From contig NZ_JAVDXI010000001.1 in assembly GCF_031457805.1 (NCBI RefSeq), forward strand, positions 620,001 to 684,000: 64,000 bases of DNA, read 5' to 3'. Under the pieces are notes generated by a model. That model did not search any database, was not told where the DNA came from, and was given only the letters and a program-made list of their open reading frames with translations. Source of the DNA: Caulobacter sp031457805. Lineage in GTDB: Bacteria; Pseudomonadota; Alphaproteobacteria; Caulobacterales; Caulobacteraceae. Of this stretch, positions 15,838 to 27,432 are shown in pieces (positions within the stretch are counted from its first letter, which is position 1; each line of letters opens with the position of its first letter). The position numbers and the translations under genes were made by a program.

Positions 15838-17169
15838 ATGCGCTTGTCGCGCTATTTCCTGCCGGTGCTGAAGGAAGCGCCGTCCGACGCCCAGATCGTT
15901 TCGCATCAGCTGATGCTCCGCGCCGGCATGATCCGCCAGGAAGCGGCGGGCATCTACGCCTGGCTGCCGCTGGGCCTGCGGGTCCTGAACAAGATCGAGC
16001 AGATCGTCCGCGAGGAAATGGATCGCGCTGGCGCCATCGAGCTCCTGATGCCGACCATCCAGCTGGCCGAGCTGTGGCGCGAAAGCGGCCGCTACGACGA
16101 CTACGGCGACGAGATGCTGCGCATCACCGACCGCCACAAACGCGAACTGCTGTTTGGCCCCACCGCAGAGGAAGTCGTCACTGACATCTTCCGCGCCTCG
16201 ATCAAGAGCTACAAGGACCTCCCCAAGAACCTCTACAACATCCAGTGGAAGTTTCGGGACGAGCGCCGCCCGCGCTTTGGCGTGATGCGCGGCCGTGAGT
16301 TCTTCATGAAGGACGCCTACAGCTTCGACCTCGACGCCGACGGCGCGCGCAAGTCGTACAACCGGATGTTCGTGGCCTATCTGAACCTGTTCGCGCGGAT
16401 GGGCCTGAAGGCCGTACCGATGCGGGCCGACACCGGTCCGATCGGGGGCGACCTTTCCCACGAGTTCATCGTCCTGGCCGAGACCGGCGAAAGCGCCGTC
16501 TTCTGCCACAAGGACCTTGTCGAGATGCCGGCGCCGGGGCCGGACCTCGACTGGATCAACGGCGACCTGCAGCCGATCGTGAACCAGCGCACCGCGCTCT
16601 ACGCCGCGACCGAGGAAATGCACGACGAGGCGGCCTTCAACGCCCTGCCGGAAGCCGACCGCCTGTCGGCGCGGGGCATCGAGGTCGGTCACATCTTCTC
16701 GTTCGGCACGAAGTACTCCGAGCCTATGAAGGCCACCGTTCAAGGCCCCGATGGCCAGCAGGTCCCGGTGCAGATGGGCAGCTACGGGGTCGGCGTCTCG
16801 CGCCTGCTGGGCGCGATCATCGAGGCCAGCCACGACGAGGGCGGCATCATCTGGCCGGAAAGCGTCGCCCCGTTCGACGTCGGCATCGTCAACATGCGCC
16901 AGGGCGACGCCGCTTGCGACGCCGCCTGCGAGACCGCCTACAACGCGCTCAAGGCCGCCGGCCGCGACGTGCTCTATGACGACACCGACGCCCGCGGCGG
17001 CGCCAAGTTCGCGACCATGGACCTGATCGGCCTGCCCTGGCAGTTGATCGTGGGCCCGAAGGGCATCGCCGAGGGCGTGGTCGAGATCAAGAACCGCAAG
17101 ACCGGTGAGCGGCATACCGCCTCGCTGGAGTCCGTTCTCGACGGCCTGACTAAGAGCAAGACTGCTTGA
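15838..17169 (+). CDS. proS: Prolyl-tRNA synthetase
   Basis: ProS charges tRNA-Pro. The 443-residue product is the short bacterial form found in alphaproteobacteria, without the roughly 180-residue editing (INS) insertion of E. coli ProS. Class II motifs are visible: motif 2 around FRDERRPRFGVMRGREF and motif 3 in SYGVGVSRLLGAI, followed by the anticodon-binding domain (IVNMRQGDAACD onwards). The ATG is at 15838 in CAAGCTGATG. The stop overlaps the lolC start (TGATG). Confidence 0.96.
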   Translation: MRLSRYFLPVLKEAPSDAQIVSHQLMLRAGMIRQEAAGIYAWLPLGLRVLNKIEQIVREEMDRAGAIELLMPTIQLAELWRESGRYDDYGDEMLRITDRHKRELLFGPTAEEVVTDIFRASIKSYKDLPKNLYNIQWKFRDERRPRFGVMRGREFFMKDAYSFDLDADGARKSYNRMFVAYLNLFARMGLKAVPMRADTGPIGGDLSHEFIVLAETGESAVFCHKDLVEMPAPGPDLDWINGDLQPIVNQRTALYAATEEMHDEAAFNALPEADRLSARGIEVGHIFSFGTKYSEPMKATVQGPDGQQVPVQMGSYGVGVSRLLGAIIEASHDEGGIIWPESVAPFDVGIVNMRQGDAACDAACETAYNALKAAGRDVLYDDTDARGGAKFATMDLIGLPWQLIVGPKGIAEGVVEIKNRKTGERHTASLESVLDGLTKSKTA

Positions 17170-18449
17170 TGAAAGACGCCCGCGCCGCCGGTCCCTTCAG
17201 CCGCTGGGAGCGCTCTGTCGCTCGCCGGTACCTGTTCGCCAAGCGCAAGAACGGCGGCGTGGCGCTGATCTCGATCATTTCGTTCAGCGCGGTGATGCTG
17301 GCGGTCTTCGCGCTCATCACCGTGATGAGCGTGATGAACGGCTTCCGGGCCGAGCTACTCGGGCGCATCCTCGGCTTCAACGGGCACCTCTACGCCCAGT
17401 CGCCGCTGATCAACGGGCCGGATCGCGACACCATCATCCGTCGGATCAAGGCCGCGCCCGGAGTCATCCAGGCCGCGCCGATGGTCGAGGCCCAGGCGAT
17501 GGTGATCGGTCCCACCCAGGTGACCGGCGCGATCGTGCGCGGGGTGGCGACCAGCGACCTGCGGCACATGTCGCTGATCTCGGGCAACATCAAGAAGGGC
17601 TCGCTGGAAGGCTTTGGCCAGGGCGAGTACGGCGGCGACATCGTGCTGATCGGCGATCGCATGGCGCAGACCCTGGGCGTCCAGCCTGGCGATCCGATCA
17701 CCGTGATCTCGCCTTCCGGACCGGCTACCGCGTTCGGCAGTTCGACGCGTGAGAAGAATTATATTGTCGGCGGGGTCTTCAGCGTTGGCATGAGCCAGTT
17801 CGACGAGGCGTTCATCTATATGCCTCTAGAGCAGGCCCAGCTGTTCTTCGGCCGCGACACCACGGTCGACTATGTGGAGATCAAGGTCGACGACCCTGAC
17901 AAGGCCAAGGCGCTCAAGCCGGCGGTCGAGGTCGCGTCCGGCCCGGGCGCTCTGGTGAACGATTGGATGGACAAAAATCACAGCTACTTCACCGCGCTGC
18001 AGGTCGAGCGCAAGGTGATGCGGCTGATCCTGTTCTGCATCGTAGCGATCGCGACCCTGAACATCATCTCCAGTCTCGTCATGCTGGTGAAGAACAAGGG
18101 CAAGGATATCGCCATCCTGCGCACCATGGGCGCCAGCCAAGGCGCGGTGCTGCGGATCTTCCTGATGGCCGGGGCCTCGATCGGCGTTGCCGGCACCCTG
18201 TGCGGTCTGGCGCTGGGCGTTCTGTTCTGCGCCTACATCACCCCGATCCAGAACTTCGTGGAATGGGCCACAGGGACGTCCGTGTTCAACGCTGACGTCT
18301 ACATGCTCTCGCACATCCCGGCGAAGATCGACTGGCGCGAGGTGGGCGGCATTGTTCTCGCCTCAGCGGCCATGAGCATCCTGGCCACCTTGCCGCCCGC
18401 CCTGCGCGCCTCGCGCCTCGATCCGGTGGAGGCGCTCCGCTATGAGTGA
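17169..18449 (+). CDS. lolC: Lipoprotein-releasing ABC transporter permease (LolC/LolE)
   Basis: This is the membrane part of the Lol transporter that extracts outer-membrane lipoproteins from the inner membrane. The 426-residue product has an N-terminal helix (about residues 30-55), a large periplasmic domain and three C-terminal helices of the FtsX/MacB type. Hallmarks are GGVALISIISFSAVMLA and VKNKGKDIAILRTMGAS. Only one permease gene is present beside lolD, as in many alphaproteobacteria, where a homodimer is expected. The ATG overlaps the proS stop; the 3' end overlaps lolD by eight bases. Confidence 0.93.
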   Translation: MKDARAAGPFSRWERSVARRYLFAKRKNGGVALISIISFSAVMLAVFALITVMSVMNGFRAELLGRILGFNGHLYAQSPLINGPDRDTIIRRIKAAPGVIQAAPMVEAQAMVIGPTQVTGAIVRGVATSDLRHMSLISGNIKKGSLEGFGQGEYGGDIVLIGDRMAQTLGVQPGDPITVISPSGPATAFGSSTREKNYIVGGVFSVGMSQFDEAFIYMPLEQAQLFFGRDTTVDYVEIKVDDPDKAKALKPAVEVASGPGALVNDWMDKNHSYFTALQVERKVMRLILFCIVAIATLNIISSLVMLVKNKGKDIAILRTMGASQGAVLRIFLMAGASIGVAGTLCGLALGVLFCAYITPIQNFVEWATGTSVFNADVYMLSHIPAKIDWREVGGIVLASAAMSILATLPPALRASRLDPVEALRYE

Positions 18450-19128
18450 TCCTGTTCTCGCCCTGCGCGGCCTGGAACGCGTCTACAAGACCGAAGCCGG
18501 CGATCTCCCCGTCCTGCGAGGGGTCGATCTGGACGTCTATCCCGGCGAGGTCGTCGGCCTGATCGGTCCGTCTGGCTCGGGCAAGTCGTCACTGCTGCAT
18601 TCAGCGGGCTTGCTGGAGCGGCCGGATGCGGGCCTTGTGGCTCTTGAGGGGCGTGACTGCTCTAAGCTCTCGGAGCGGGCGCGCACGCGTATTCGCCTTG
18701 CCACCGTCGGCTTCGTCTATCAGTTTCATCACCTTCTGCCGGAGTTCTCCGCACTGGAGAACGTCGCCATGCCGCTGACCATCGCAGGCAAGAGCCGCCG
18801 TGAGGCCGAGGCACGGGCTAAAGAGCTTCTGGAGGGGCTTGGCCTTGGGCACCGTCTGAACCACCAGCCGGCCCAGATGTCGGGCGGCGAGCAGCAGCGT
18901 GTGGCCATCGCCCGGGCTCTGGCCAATCGTCCGAAGCTCCTGCTGGCCGACGAGCCGACGGGAAACCTGGATCCGGCCACCTCCAGCGCTGTGTTCCAGT
19001 CGCTCTATCAAGTCTGCCGCGAACAAGGCGTCGCGGCCGTGATCGCGACCCACAACATGGAGCTGGCGCGGTACATGGATCGCGTGGTCGCCCTCAAGGA
19101 CGGCCATCTGGAAGTCCAGCGCGGCTAG
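18442..19128 (+). CDS. lolD: Lipoprotein-releasing system ATP-binding protein LolD
   Basis: LolD is the ATPase of the lipoprotein-releasing ABC transporter. The 228-residue product has Walker A GPSGSGKSS, the signature MSGGEQQRVAIARAL, Walker B LLLADEPTG and the switch histidine in IATHNM. It overlaps lolC by eight bases, so the two are coupled. The TAG stop is shared head-on with the convergent nucleoside hydrolase gene (CTAG, 19125-19128). Confidence 0.95.
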   Translation: MSDPVLALRGLERVYKTEAGDLPVLRGVDLDVYPGEVVGLIGPSGSGKSSLLHSAGLLERPDAGLVALEGRDCSKLSERARTRIRLATVGFVYQFHHLLPEFSALENVAMPLTIAGKSRREAEARAKELLEGLGLGHRLNHQPAQMSGGEQQRVAIARALANRPKLLLADEPTGNLDPATSSAVFQSLYQVCREQGVAAVIATHNMELARYMDRVVALKDGHLEVQRG

Positions 19129-20084
19129 AGCAGGGCGGCTCTCATCGCCGCGAAAAATCCCGCGCGATCGATCGACTTGATGACGCGGGCGTTTGGCGGA
19201 CGGCGCTTCAGCGCCGGGTCGGCGATCTCAATGTCCGGCAGGATCGAATGTGAGACGCTCAGATAGCCTCGGGTGAGCTCGCCGATGGTCTCGACATCGA
19301 CGGCGCAGTGCTCGGCGTCCAGGATCAGGCTCTCGTCAAGAGCGATCGCGCAGGTCAGCGCATCGGGATGCAGGCTGCCATCCAGGCCCTCGGTCTCGCG
19401 GGCGAAGGCGAGCGATGCGCGGTTCACATCGGTGAAGAAACGCGCCTTGTCGGTGCCTAGAGCGTGAAGCGCGTCCAGTTGCTGCGTCGTCCACAGCCCG
19501 TCCTTCAAGGTCAGGGTCCAGGTGGCGATGGAGAGGTTGAAACCGGCGTTGACGATGATCTTGGCCGCCTCGGGATCGGCGTAGAAATTGTACTCCGCCG
19601 CCGGCGTCACGTTGCCGACGCCATTGTCGGTGCCACCCATGACCCACAGGTGTTTCAGCGCCTTGGCGATGCGCGGCTCGCGCTGATAGGCGACGGCGAT
19701 GTTGGTCAGAGGCGCCTGGGCGATGAGGGTGATCTCGCCGGGGGCGGCCATGATCCGCCGAACCAGCTCGTCGACCGCGTGGCCGTCTGCGGGACGCTGC
19801 GCCGTCTTCGCAAAGCCGTTGTCGCTCATGCCATCGCGACCGAACACATAGGCGGCGTCCAGGGGCGCGCGCATCAGAGGGAACTGGGCCCCCGGATAGA
19901 CCGGAACCTCGCCGGCCCGCCCGCAGCGCTCCAGCGTGACCAGCGCGTTCTCGGCGTGCTGCTCGAAGCCCACATTGCCGTGCGCGATGGTGATGGCCTC
20001 GAGCTGCACCCCCGGACGGGTGAGGGCGAGCATCAGGGAGAACACATCGTCTCCCGCCGTGTCGGTGTCGATAATCAGACGCAT
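19125..20084 (-). CDS. Inosine/uridine-preferring nucleoside hydrolase family protein
   Basis: The 319-residue product belongs to the family that hydrolyses the N-glycosidic bond of ribonucleosides for salvage. The calcium-site motif near the N-terminus reads DTDTAGDD, a small variation of the usual DTDPGxDD. Other family pieces are AQAPLTNIAVA, the AEYNFYADPEAA block and LHPDALTCAIAL. The ATG at 20084 gives MRLIIDTDT, the normal start; an upstream TTG adds 15 non-homologous residues. It is convergent with lolD and divergent from sidA. Exact substrate cannot be told. Confidence 0.88.
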   Translation of the reverse strand: MRLIIDTDTAGDDVFSLMLALTRPGVQLEAITIAHGNVGFEQHAENALVTLERCGRAGEVPVYPGAQFPLMRAPLDAAYVFGRDGMSDNGFAKTAQRPADGHAVDELVRRIMAAPGEITLIAQAPLTNIAVAYQREPRIAKALKHLWVMGGTDNGVGNVTPAAEYNFYADPEAAKIIVNAGFNLSIATWTLTLKDGLWTTQQLDALHALGTDKARFFTDVNRASLAFARETEGLDGSLHPDALTCAIALDESLILDAEHCAVDVETIGELTRGYLSVSHSILPDIEIADPALKRRPPNARVIKSIDRAGFFAAMRAALL

Positions 20085-20184
20085 GGCGCTGATCTGGCCG
20101 ACTCCGCGGGGCTTGGCCACTTGTTTCAAGGCCCGCTGGGGCCTGACCGTGGTTTGCGCGAAGAAAATGCAACAGAGCGCGATG

Positions 20185-20199
20185 GAACATCTTGTGAAC
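20185..20199 (+). promoter_or_regulatory. LexA (SOS) box upstream of sidA
   Basis: GAACATCTTGTGAAC is a perfect match to the alphaproteobacterial LexA site GAAC-N7-GAAC (the same as GTTC-N7-GTTC on the other strand). It ends 49 bases before the sidA ATG. Two weaker copies follow in tandem at 20201-20215 and 20219-20233, each with only the last base off. Confidence 0.85.
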
Positions 20200-20200
20200 A

Positions 20201-20233
20201 GAACAAAACCGGAATACGGAACAAAACAAGAAA
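20201..20233 (+). promoter_or_regulatory. Two tandem near-consensus LexA boxes
   Basis: GAACAAAACCGGAAT (20201-20215) and GAACAAAACAAGAAA (20219-20233) share the 9-mer GAACAAAAC 18 bases apart. Each fits GAAC-N7-GAAC except the final C. They sit between the perfect SOS box and the sidA ribosome site, so they could add cooperative LexA binding or be remnants. Confidence 0.5.
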
Positions 20234-20248
20234 TCTGTGGAGGTTCCG

Positions 20249-20338
20249 ATGATCCGTGTAGCGCGTGAGTCTTTGGCCCTTGTTTCCGTCGTCGGCTTCG
20301 TCTGGATGATGTGCACGGTGGCCAATCTCGTGGCCTGA
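20249..20338 (+). CDS. sidA: SOS-induced cell division inhibitor SidA
   Basis: A 29-codon gene encoding one hydrophobic helix with a short basic N-terminus (MIRVARESLALVSVVGF...). It starts at an ATG preceded by GTGGAGG and stops 35 bases before dnaE. In Caulobacter crescentus, SidA is a 29-residue inner-membrane peptide made under LexA control that stops division by binding FtsW; from memory its gene lies directly before dnaE. Length, membrane nature, position and the perfect SOS box all agree. I did not compare the sequence with a reference, so the name rests on these features together. Confidence 0.85.
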   Translation: MIRVARESLALVSVVGFVWMMCTVANLVA

Positions 20339-20373
20339 GTCGCCGGTTGGCGATGATCTAGCGGAGGGCGCTC

Positions 20374-23805
<3,432 letters not shown>

Positions 23806-23872
23806 GAATATTTTCCTAGATCTCTGTTTTCGCTGATAGGCTGCGCTCAAGGGTGCGGGGAGGGAGGAAGGG

Positions 23873-24223
23873 TTGTCGCGACATCAGGGCGGATGCCAAT
23901 GCGGTCAGGTTCGGTTCGCAGTCGAGCTCGAGCTTGATAACGCCATTCAGTGCAACTGCTCGCGGTGCGGCAAGCTGGGCTCGGTGCTGGCCTTCGCAGA
24001 CTCAGCGTCCTTTGCGCTGGAGCGAGGCGAGGACTCGCTGACGGAGTTTCGGTTCAATACCCACAAGGTGGCCCACCTCTTCTGTCGCACCTGCGGTATT
24101 CAATCGTTCGGACGGGGAACCGCGCCGAACGGCCAGGACGTCATCGCCGTGAACCTGCGGTGCCTGGACGGCGTTGATGTGTTTGCGCTTAAGCCGCAGC
24201 CTGTGGACGGAAAGTCCTTCTAG
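23873..24223 (+). CDS. GFA family (CENP-V/GFA domain) protein
   Basis: A 116-residue zinc-binding protein of the glutathione-dependent formaldehyde-activating (GFA/CENP-V) family. The ligand cysteines are in the standard places: GGCQCGQVRF near the N-terminus, CNCSRCGK about 20 residues later and FCRTCGIQSF. The start is a TTG at 23873 because it follows AGGGAGGAAG closely and gives the usual family N-terminus; no ATG is available. Such proteins are often annotated as S-(hydroxymethyl)glutathione synthase, but most members have no proven activity. Confidence 0.8.
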   Translation: MSRHQGGCQCGQVRFAVELELDNAIQCNCSRCGKLGSVLAFADSASFALERGEDSLTEFRFNTHKVAHLFCRTCGIQSFGRGTAPNGQDVIAVNLRCLDGVDVFALKPQPVDGKSF

Positions 24224-24402
24224 CAAAAGCGCTTCGCGATCCCGCGCCGTCGCTTCTCGGCGTCGACGCCAGGGGGCCGTCAGGGCGGGCGTTGGAGCGA
24301 GGGCCACGGCGCCTTGGGATGTCCTCGGGCCTTAAAGCCCCCGGCGCCTCGATCCCGGGATCCGTGAGGCGCTGACTGTTTGTCGTGACAGGGATGGGGG
24401 CC

Positions 24403-25053
24403 CTACCAAGCCGCCGCCCGGGCGTTCCGCAAACCGGCGCGGAGCAGTTTTCGCTCCGCCGCCTTGCCGCCCTTGACGATCACCGGCCGCTCGGCGGCGC
24501 GCAACAGCGGCAGATCATCCAGGCTGTCGGTATAGGCGTACGCCCAGTGCGCGCCATGGCCCGCTTGCGCGAGGGCCTGGCATTTTCGCTGATGACGACA
24601 GTGTATATCCGCGACCCAGCCTCCCATGACCGGCTTAAGCGATGTTCCGAGCAGTTCAACAGGACGGTCGAGCGTGTCGAGCAGGGCCCTAGCCAGGCAG
24701 GTCGGCGCCGCCGTGACGACCACGATACGATCGCCAGCTCGGGCATGATCCTCCAGAACGCGCAGAGCTTGCGACTTCCAGCCCAGGCTGTTGGTTCCGT
24801 CTTTGAAAGACCGCGCGAAGCGTTCGCACGACGTGACAAGTTGGCGCTCGGTAAGGCCGACCGTGGAGATCCAGAGCAGCATCGACGCTCCGGTTCGGCG
24901 GGTGCTGGGCAGGGCTACCATCGGGAGCGCGAAAGGCAGAACCGCCAGCGCGGCCAAGAGGCGAAGCGGTGATTGCTTTGCCCGCTCCCACAACCAGGTG
25001 GCGGTCGAGTCGCCGTCGAGCAGCGTGCCGTCCATGTCGAACACCGCGAGCAT
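24403..25053 (-). CDS. HAD-superfamily (subfamily IB, SerB-like) phosphatase
   Basis: The 216-residue product has all HAD motifs: the nucleophile motif FDMDGTLLDGD at residues 5-15, motif II VVVTAAP, a lysine before it, and motif III YTDSLDDLPLL. A hydrophobic segment follows motif I (LLAALAVLPFALP), as in many IB enzymes that work near membranes. ATG 25053 is preferred because GGAG lies six bases before it; an ATG two codons earlier is also possible. The gene stands alone, facing away from rpsB. The substrate is unknown. Confidence 0.82.
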   Translation of the reverse strand: MLAVFDMDGTLLDGDSTATWLWERAKQSPLRLLAALAVLPFALPMVALPSTRRTGASMLLWISTVGLTERQLVTSCERFARSFKDGTNSLGWKSQALRVLEDHARAGDRIVVVTAAPTCLARALLDTLDRPVELLGTSLKPVMGGWVADIHCRHQRKCQALAQAGHGAHWAYAYTDSLDDLPLLRAAERPVIVKGGKAAERKLLRAGLRNARAAAW

Positions 25054-25059
25054 ACCCAT

Positions 25060-25371
25060 CTCCGCTGCGCTATAAGCGTCAGCATACAGCCATGGTCCCG
25101 TGGAGGATTTGCGACATCGTCGGCGCTTTCTGTGGACGAACGCGGTCAGGTTGGCGCGGCGGATCGCCCCAAGGAAGGATGATGTTGCGGCTTACGACCC
25201 AAGAGCGGGCTTGCCTTTTCGTCCAACAGCGACTATCTGCGCGGCCATTCCACACGTGGACGTTCGGCAGCAACGGGGAGACATCCCGGTGACGCCGTTC
25301 CGGTCCCGCTCCAGAATGGTCTGGGTCGGGGGTGTCCACGGAGGTTCAACCGGAAAAAGGACAAAGGCCCG
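25060..25371. other. Intergenic region upstream of rpsB, with candidate promoter
   Basis: These 312 bases separate the HAD gene from rpsB and hold no convincing gene. TTGCCT (25211-25216) and GACTATCT (25231-25238), 14 bases apart, resemble a Caulobacter housekeeping promoter reading towards rpsB and would leave a leader of about 130 bases. GGAGG at 25340-25344 is too far upstream to be the rpsB ribosome site. A leader of this length could host ribosomal-protein feedback, but I recognise no known motif. Confidence 0.4.
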
Positions 25372-26178
25372 ATGGCTCTTCCCGAATTCTCCATGCGTCA
25401 GCTCCTGGAAGCCGGCGCTCACTTCGGCCACCAGACTCACCGCTGGAACCCGAAGATGGACCGCTACATCTTCGGTTCGCGCTCGAACATCCACATCATT
25501 GACCTGTCGCAGTCGATCCCGCTGCTGCACCAAGCCCTGGTGAAGGTCCGTGAAGTCGCCGCCGCCGGCGGTCGCGTGCTGTTCGTCGGCACCAAGCGTC
25601 AGGCCAGTGACCCGGTCGCCACCGCCGCCAAGCGCTGCGCCCAGTACTACGTGAATCACCGCTGGCTCGGCGGCACCCTGACTAACTGGCGCACCGTCTC
25701 GGGCTCGATCGCTCGTCTGCGCGAACTGGAAGGCGTCCTGGCCGGCGAAGCTCAAGGCCGTTCCAAGAAGGAACTGCTGCAGCTGACCCGCGAGCGGGAC
25801 AAGCTGGAACTGTCGCTGGGCGGCATCAAGGACATGGGCGGCATCCCCGACATCATGTTCGTGATCGACACCAACAAGGAAGCGATCGCGATCCTAGAAG
25901 CCCGCAAGCTGAATATCCCGGTCGTCGCCATCCTCGACACCAACTGCGATCCGGACGGCATCACCTACCCGATCCCGGGCAACGACGACGCCGCCCGCGC
26001 CCTGCAGTTGTACTGCGACTTGATCGCCGACGCTGTCCTGGACGGTCTGGCCGCTGGCCAAGCCGCCGCCGGCGTTGACCTGGGCGCTTCGGTTGCTCCG
26101 GTCGAGCCGGCCCTGGCCCGCGAAATGGCTCCGGAAGCTCCGGCCGCCGAAGCGGCTCCGGAATCGGCCGAAGGCTGA
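25372..26178 (+). CDS. rpsB: 30S ribosomal protein S2
   Basis: S2 is a late-assembling protein of the small ribosomal subunit, needed to bind S1. The 268-residue product starts MALPEFSMRQLLEAGAHFGH and contains RWLGGTLTNW and the TNCDPDGITYPIPGNDDA signature. Compared with E. coli S2 it has a C-terminal tail of about 30 residues rich in Ala, Glu and Pro, common in alphaproteobacteria. It heads the rpsB-tsf-pyrH-frr run; a hairpin terminator separates it from tsf. Confidence 0.97.
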   Translation: MALPEFSMRQLLEAGAHFGHQTHRWNPKMDRYIFGSRSNIHIIDLSQSIPLLHQALVKVREVAAAGGRVLFVGTKRQASDPVATAAKRCAQYYVNHRWLGGTLTNWRTVSGSIARLRELEGVLAGEAQGRSKKELLQLTRERDKLELSLGGIKDMGGIPDIMFVIDTNKEAIAILEARKLNIPVVAILDTNCDPDGITYPIPGNDDAARALQLYCDLIADAVLDGLAAGQAAAGVDLGASVAPVEPALAREMAPEAPAAEAAPESAEG

Positions 26179-26226
26179 TTTCCAACGTGTCCTCGCTCCG
26201 CGCGGGGACCGTCGCGACCCTGACAT

Positions 26227-26258
26227 GGGACCGGGCTAAATAGCCCGGTCCCAACTCT
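26227..26258 (+). terminator. Hairpin terminator or attenuator between rpsB and tsf
   Basis: An 11-bp perfect stem GGGACCGGGCT/AGCCCGGTCCC (26227-26237 with 26242-26252), loop AAAT, is followed by AACTCTTTA. It lies 48 bases past the rpsB stop and before tsf. The tail is only moderately T-rich, so it may reduce rather than stop read-through. Confidence 0.6.
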
Positions 26259-26317
26259 TTATCGATTTGGCGAGCTAACAAGCTCGGTCGCCAACCGTTT
26301 GAATCTGGAGATTTTCG

Positions 26318-27256
26318 ATGGCTGAGATCACCGCCGCCCTCGTCAAGGAACTGCGCGAAAAGTCCGGCGTCGGCATGATGGACTGCAAGAAGGCGCTGGC
26401 TGAAAACAACGGCGACATCGAAGCGTCCATCGACTGGCTGCGCGCCAAGGGCCTGTCCAAGGCCGCCAAGAAGGCTGACCGCGCCGCCGCCGAAGGCCTC
26501 GTCGCGATCGCCACCGCCGAGCAAGGCGCGGGCGAGACCGCCACGGCCGTCGAAGTGAACGCCGAAACCGACTTTGTGTCGCGCAACGACCTGTTCCAGG
26601 GCGCCGCCCGTCAGATCGCCGGCGCTGCGCTCGGCACCGACGGTTCGGTCGACGCGATTACCGCCGCCAAGCTGGCCGGCGGTGAGACCGTACAGGACCA
26701 CCTGACAAACCTGATCGCCACGATCGGCGAGAACATGATGGTGCGTCGCGCCGCCAAGTGGTCGGTCGAGAACGGCGTCGTCGCCTCGTACATCCACAAC
26801 GCCACCGCGCCGGACCTCGGCCGTATCGGCGTGCTGGTGGCCGTCGAGTCGACCGGCGACAAGACCGCCCTGCGCGAGCTGGGTCGCAAGATCGCGATGC
26901 ACGTCGCCGCGACCTCGCCGCTGTCGCTGTCGCCGGACGATCTGGACCCGGCCGCCATCGAGCGTGAAAAGGCCGTGTTCACCGAGCAGGCGCTGGAGTC
27001 GGGCAAGCCCGCCGCCGTCGTCGAGAAGATGATCGAAGGCCGTATCCGCAAGTTCCTGGAAGAAGTCGTGCTGCTGAAGCAAGCCTTCGTCATGAACCCG
27101 GACCAGACCGTCGAGCAACTGGTCGCCGAAACCGCCAAGACCCTTGGCGCTCCCGTTGCCGTGAAGGGCTTCACGCGCTTGGCTCTCGGCGAAGGCGTCG
27201 AGAAGAAGCAAGACGACTTCGCGGCTGAAGTCGCCTCGATGACCGGTCAGGCCTAA
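26318..27256 (+). CDS. tsf: Elongation factor Ts
   Basis: EF-Ts is the nucleotide exchange factor for EF-Tu. The 312-residue product begins with the UBA-like N-terminal domain (VKELREKSGVGMMDCKKAL), carries the TDFVSRN motif that inserts into EF-Tu, and ends with the C-terminal module. The ATG at 26318 follows CTGGAG. A strong terminator lies about 40 bases after the stop. Confidence 0.97.
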   Translation: MAEITAALVKELREKSGVGMMDCKKALAENNGDIEASIDWLRAKGLSKAAKKADRAAAEGLVAIATAEQGAGETATAVEVNAETDFVSRNDLFQGAARQIAGAALGTDGSVDAITAAKLAGGETVQDHLTNLIATIGENMMVRRAAKWSVENGVVASYIHNATAPDLGRIGVLVAVESTGDKTALRELGRKIAMHVAATSPLSLSPDDLDPAAIEREKAVFTEQALESGKPAAVVEKMIEGRIRKFLEEVVLLKQAFVMNPDQTVEQLVAETAKTLGAPVAVKGFTRLALGEGVEKKQDDFAAEVASMTGQA

Positions 27257-27296
27257 GGCCTGATCCCGGCGCCCGATGGCGTCGGATCGAGAAATT

Positions 27297-27331
27297 GGGC
27301 GCGGCGCGTTTGACGCGCGCCGCGCCCTTTT
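27297..27331 (+). terminator. Strong intrinsic terminator after tsf
   Basis: A 12-bp perfect GC stem GGGCGCGGCGCG/CGCGCCGCGCCC (27297-27308 with 27316-27327), loop TTTGACG, is followed by TTTT. It ends the rpsB-tsf transcript about 100 bases before pyrH, so pyrH and the genes behind it should have their own promoter. Confidence 0.85.
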
Positions 27332-27432
27332 CACGCCTGCCATCCGGCGTACGCACCTTGGTTGGCAAAACCCATCCCACTTCTGTAGAACGCACGTAAT
27401 GTGCGTGCCGACGACTCAGGAATAGCGGTCCC

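Noticed and set aside
15714..16184. 156-codon plus-strand frame upstream of and into proS
   Set aside because: It overlaps proS in another frame for most of its length, and its N-terminal part shows no domain; proS itself is unambiguous.
19464..20252. 262-codon plus-strand frame antisense to the nucleoside hydrolase
   Set aside because: It covers the hydrolase gene on the opposite strand and would include the SOS boxes of sidA as coding sequence; its composition is typical of a shadow frame.
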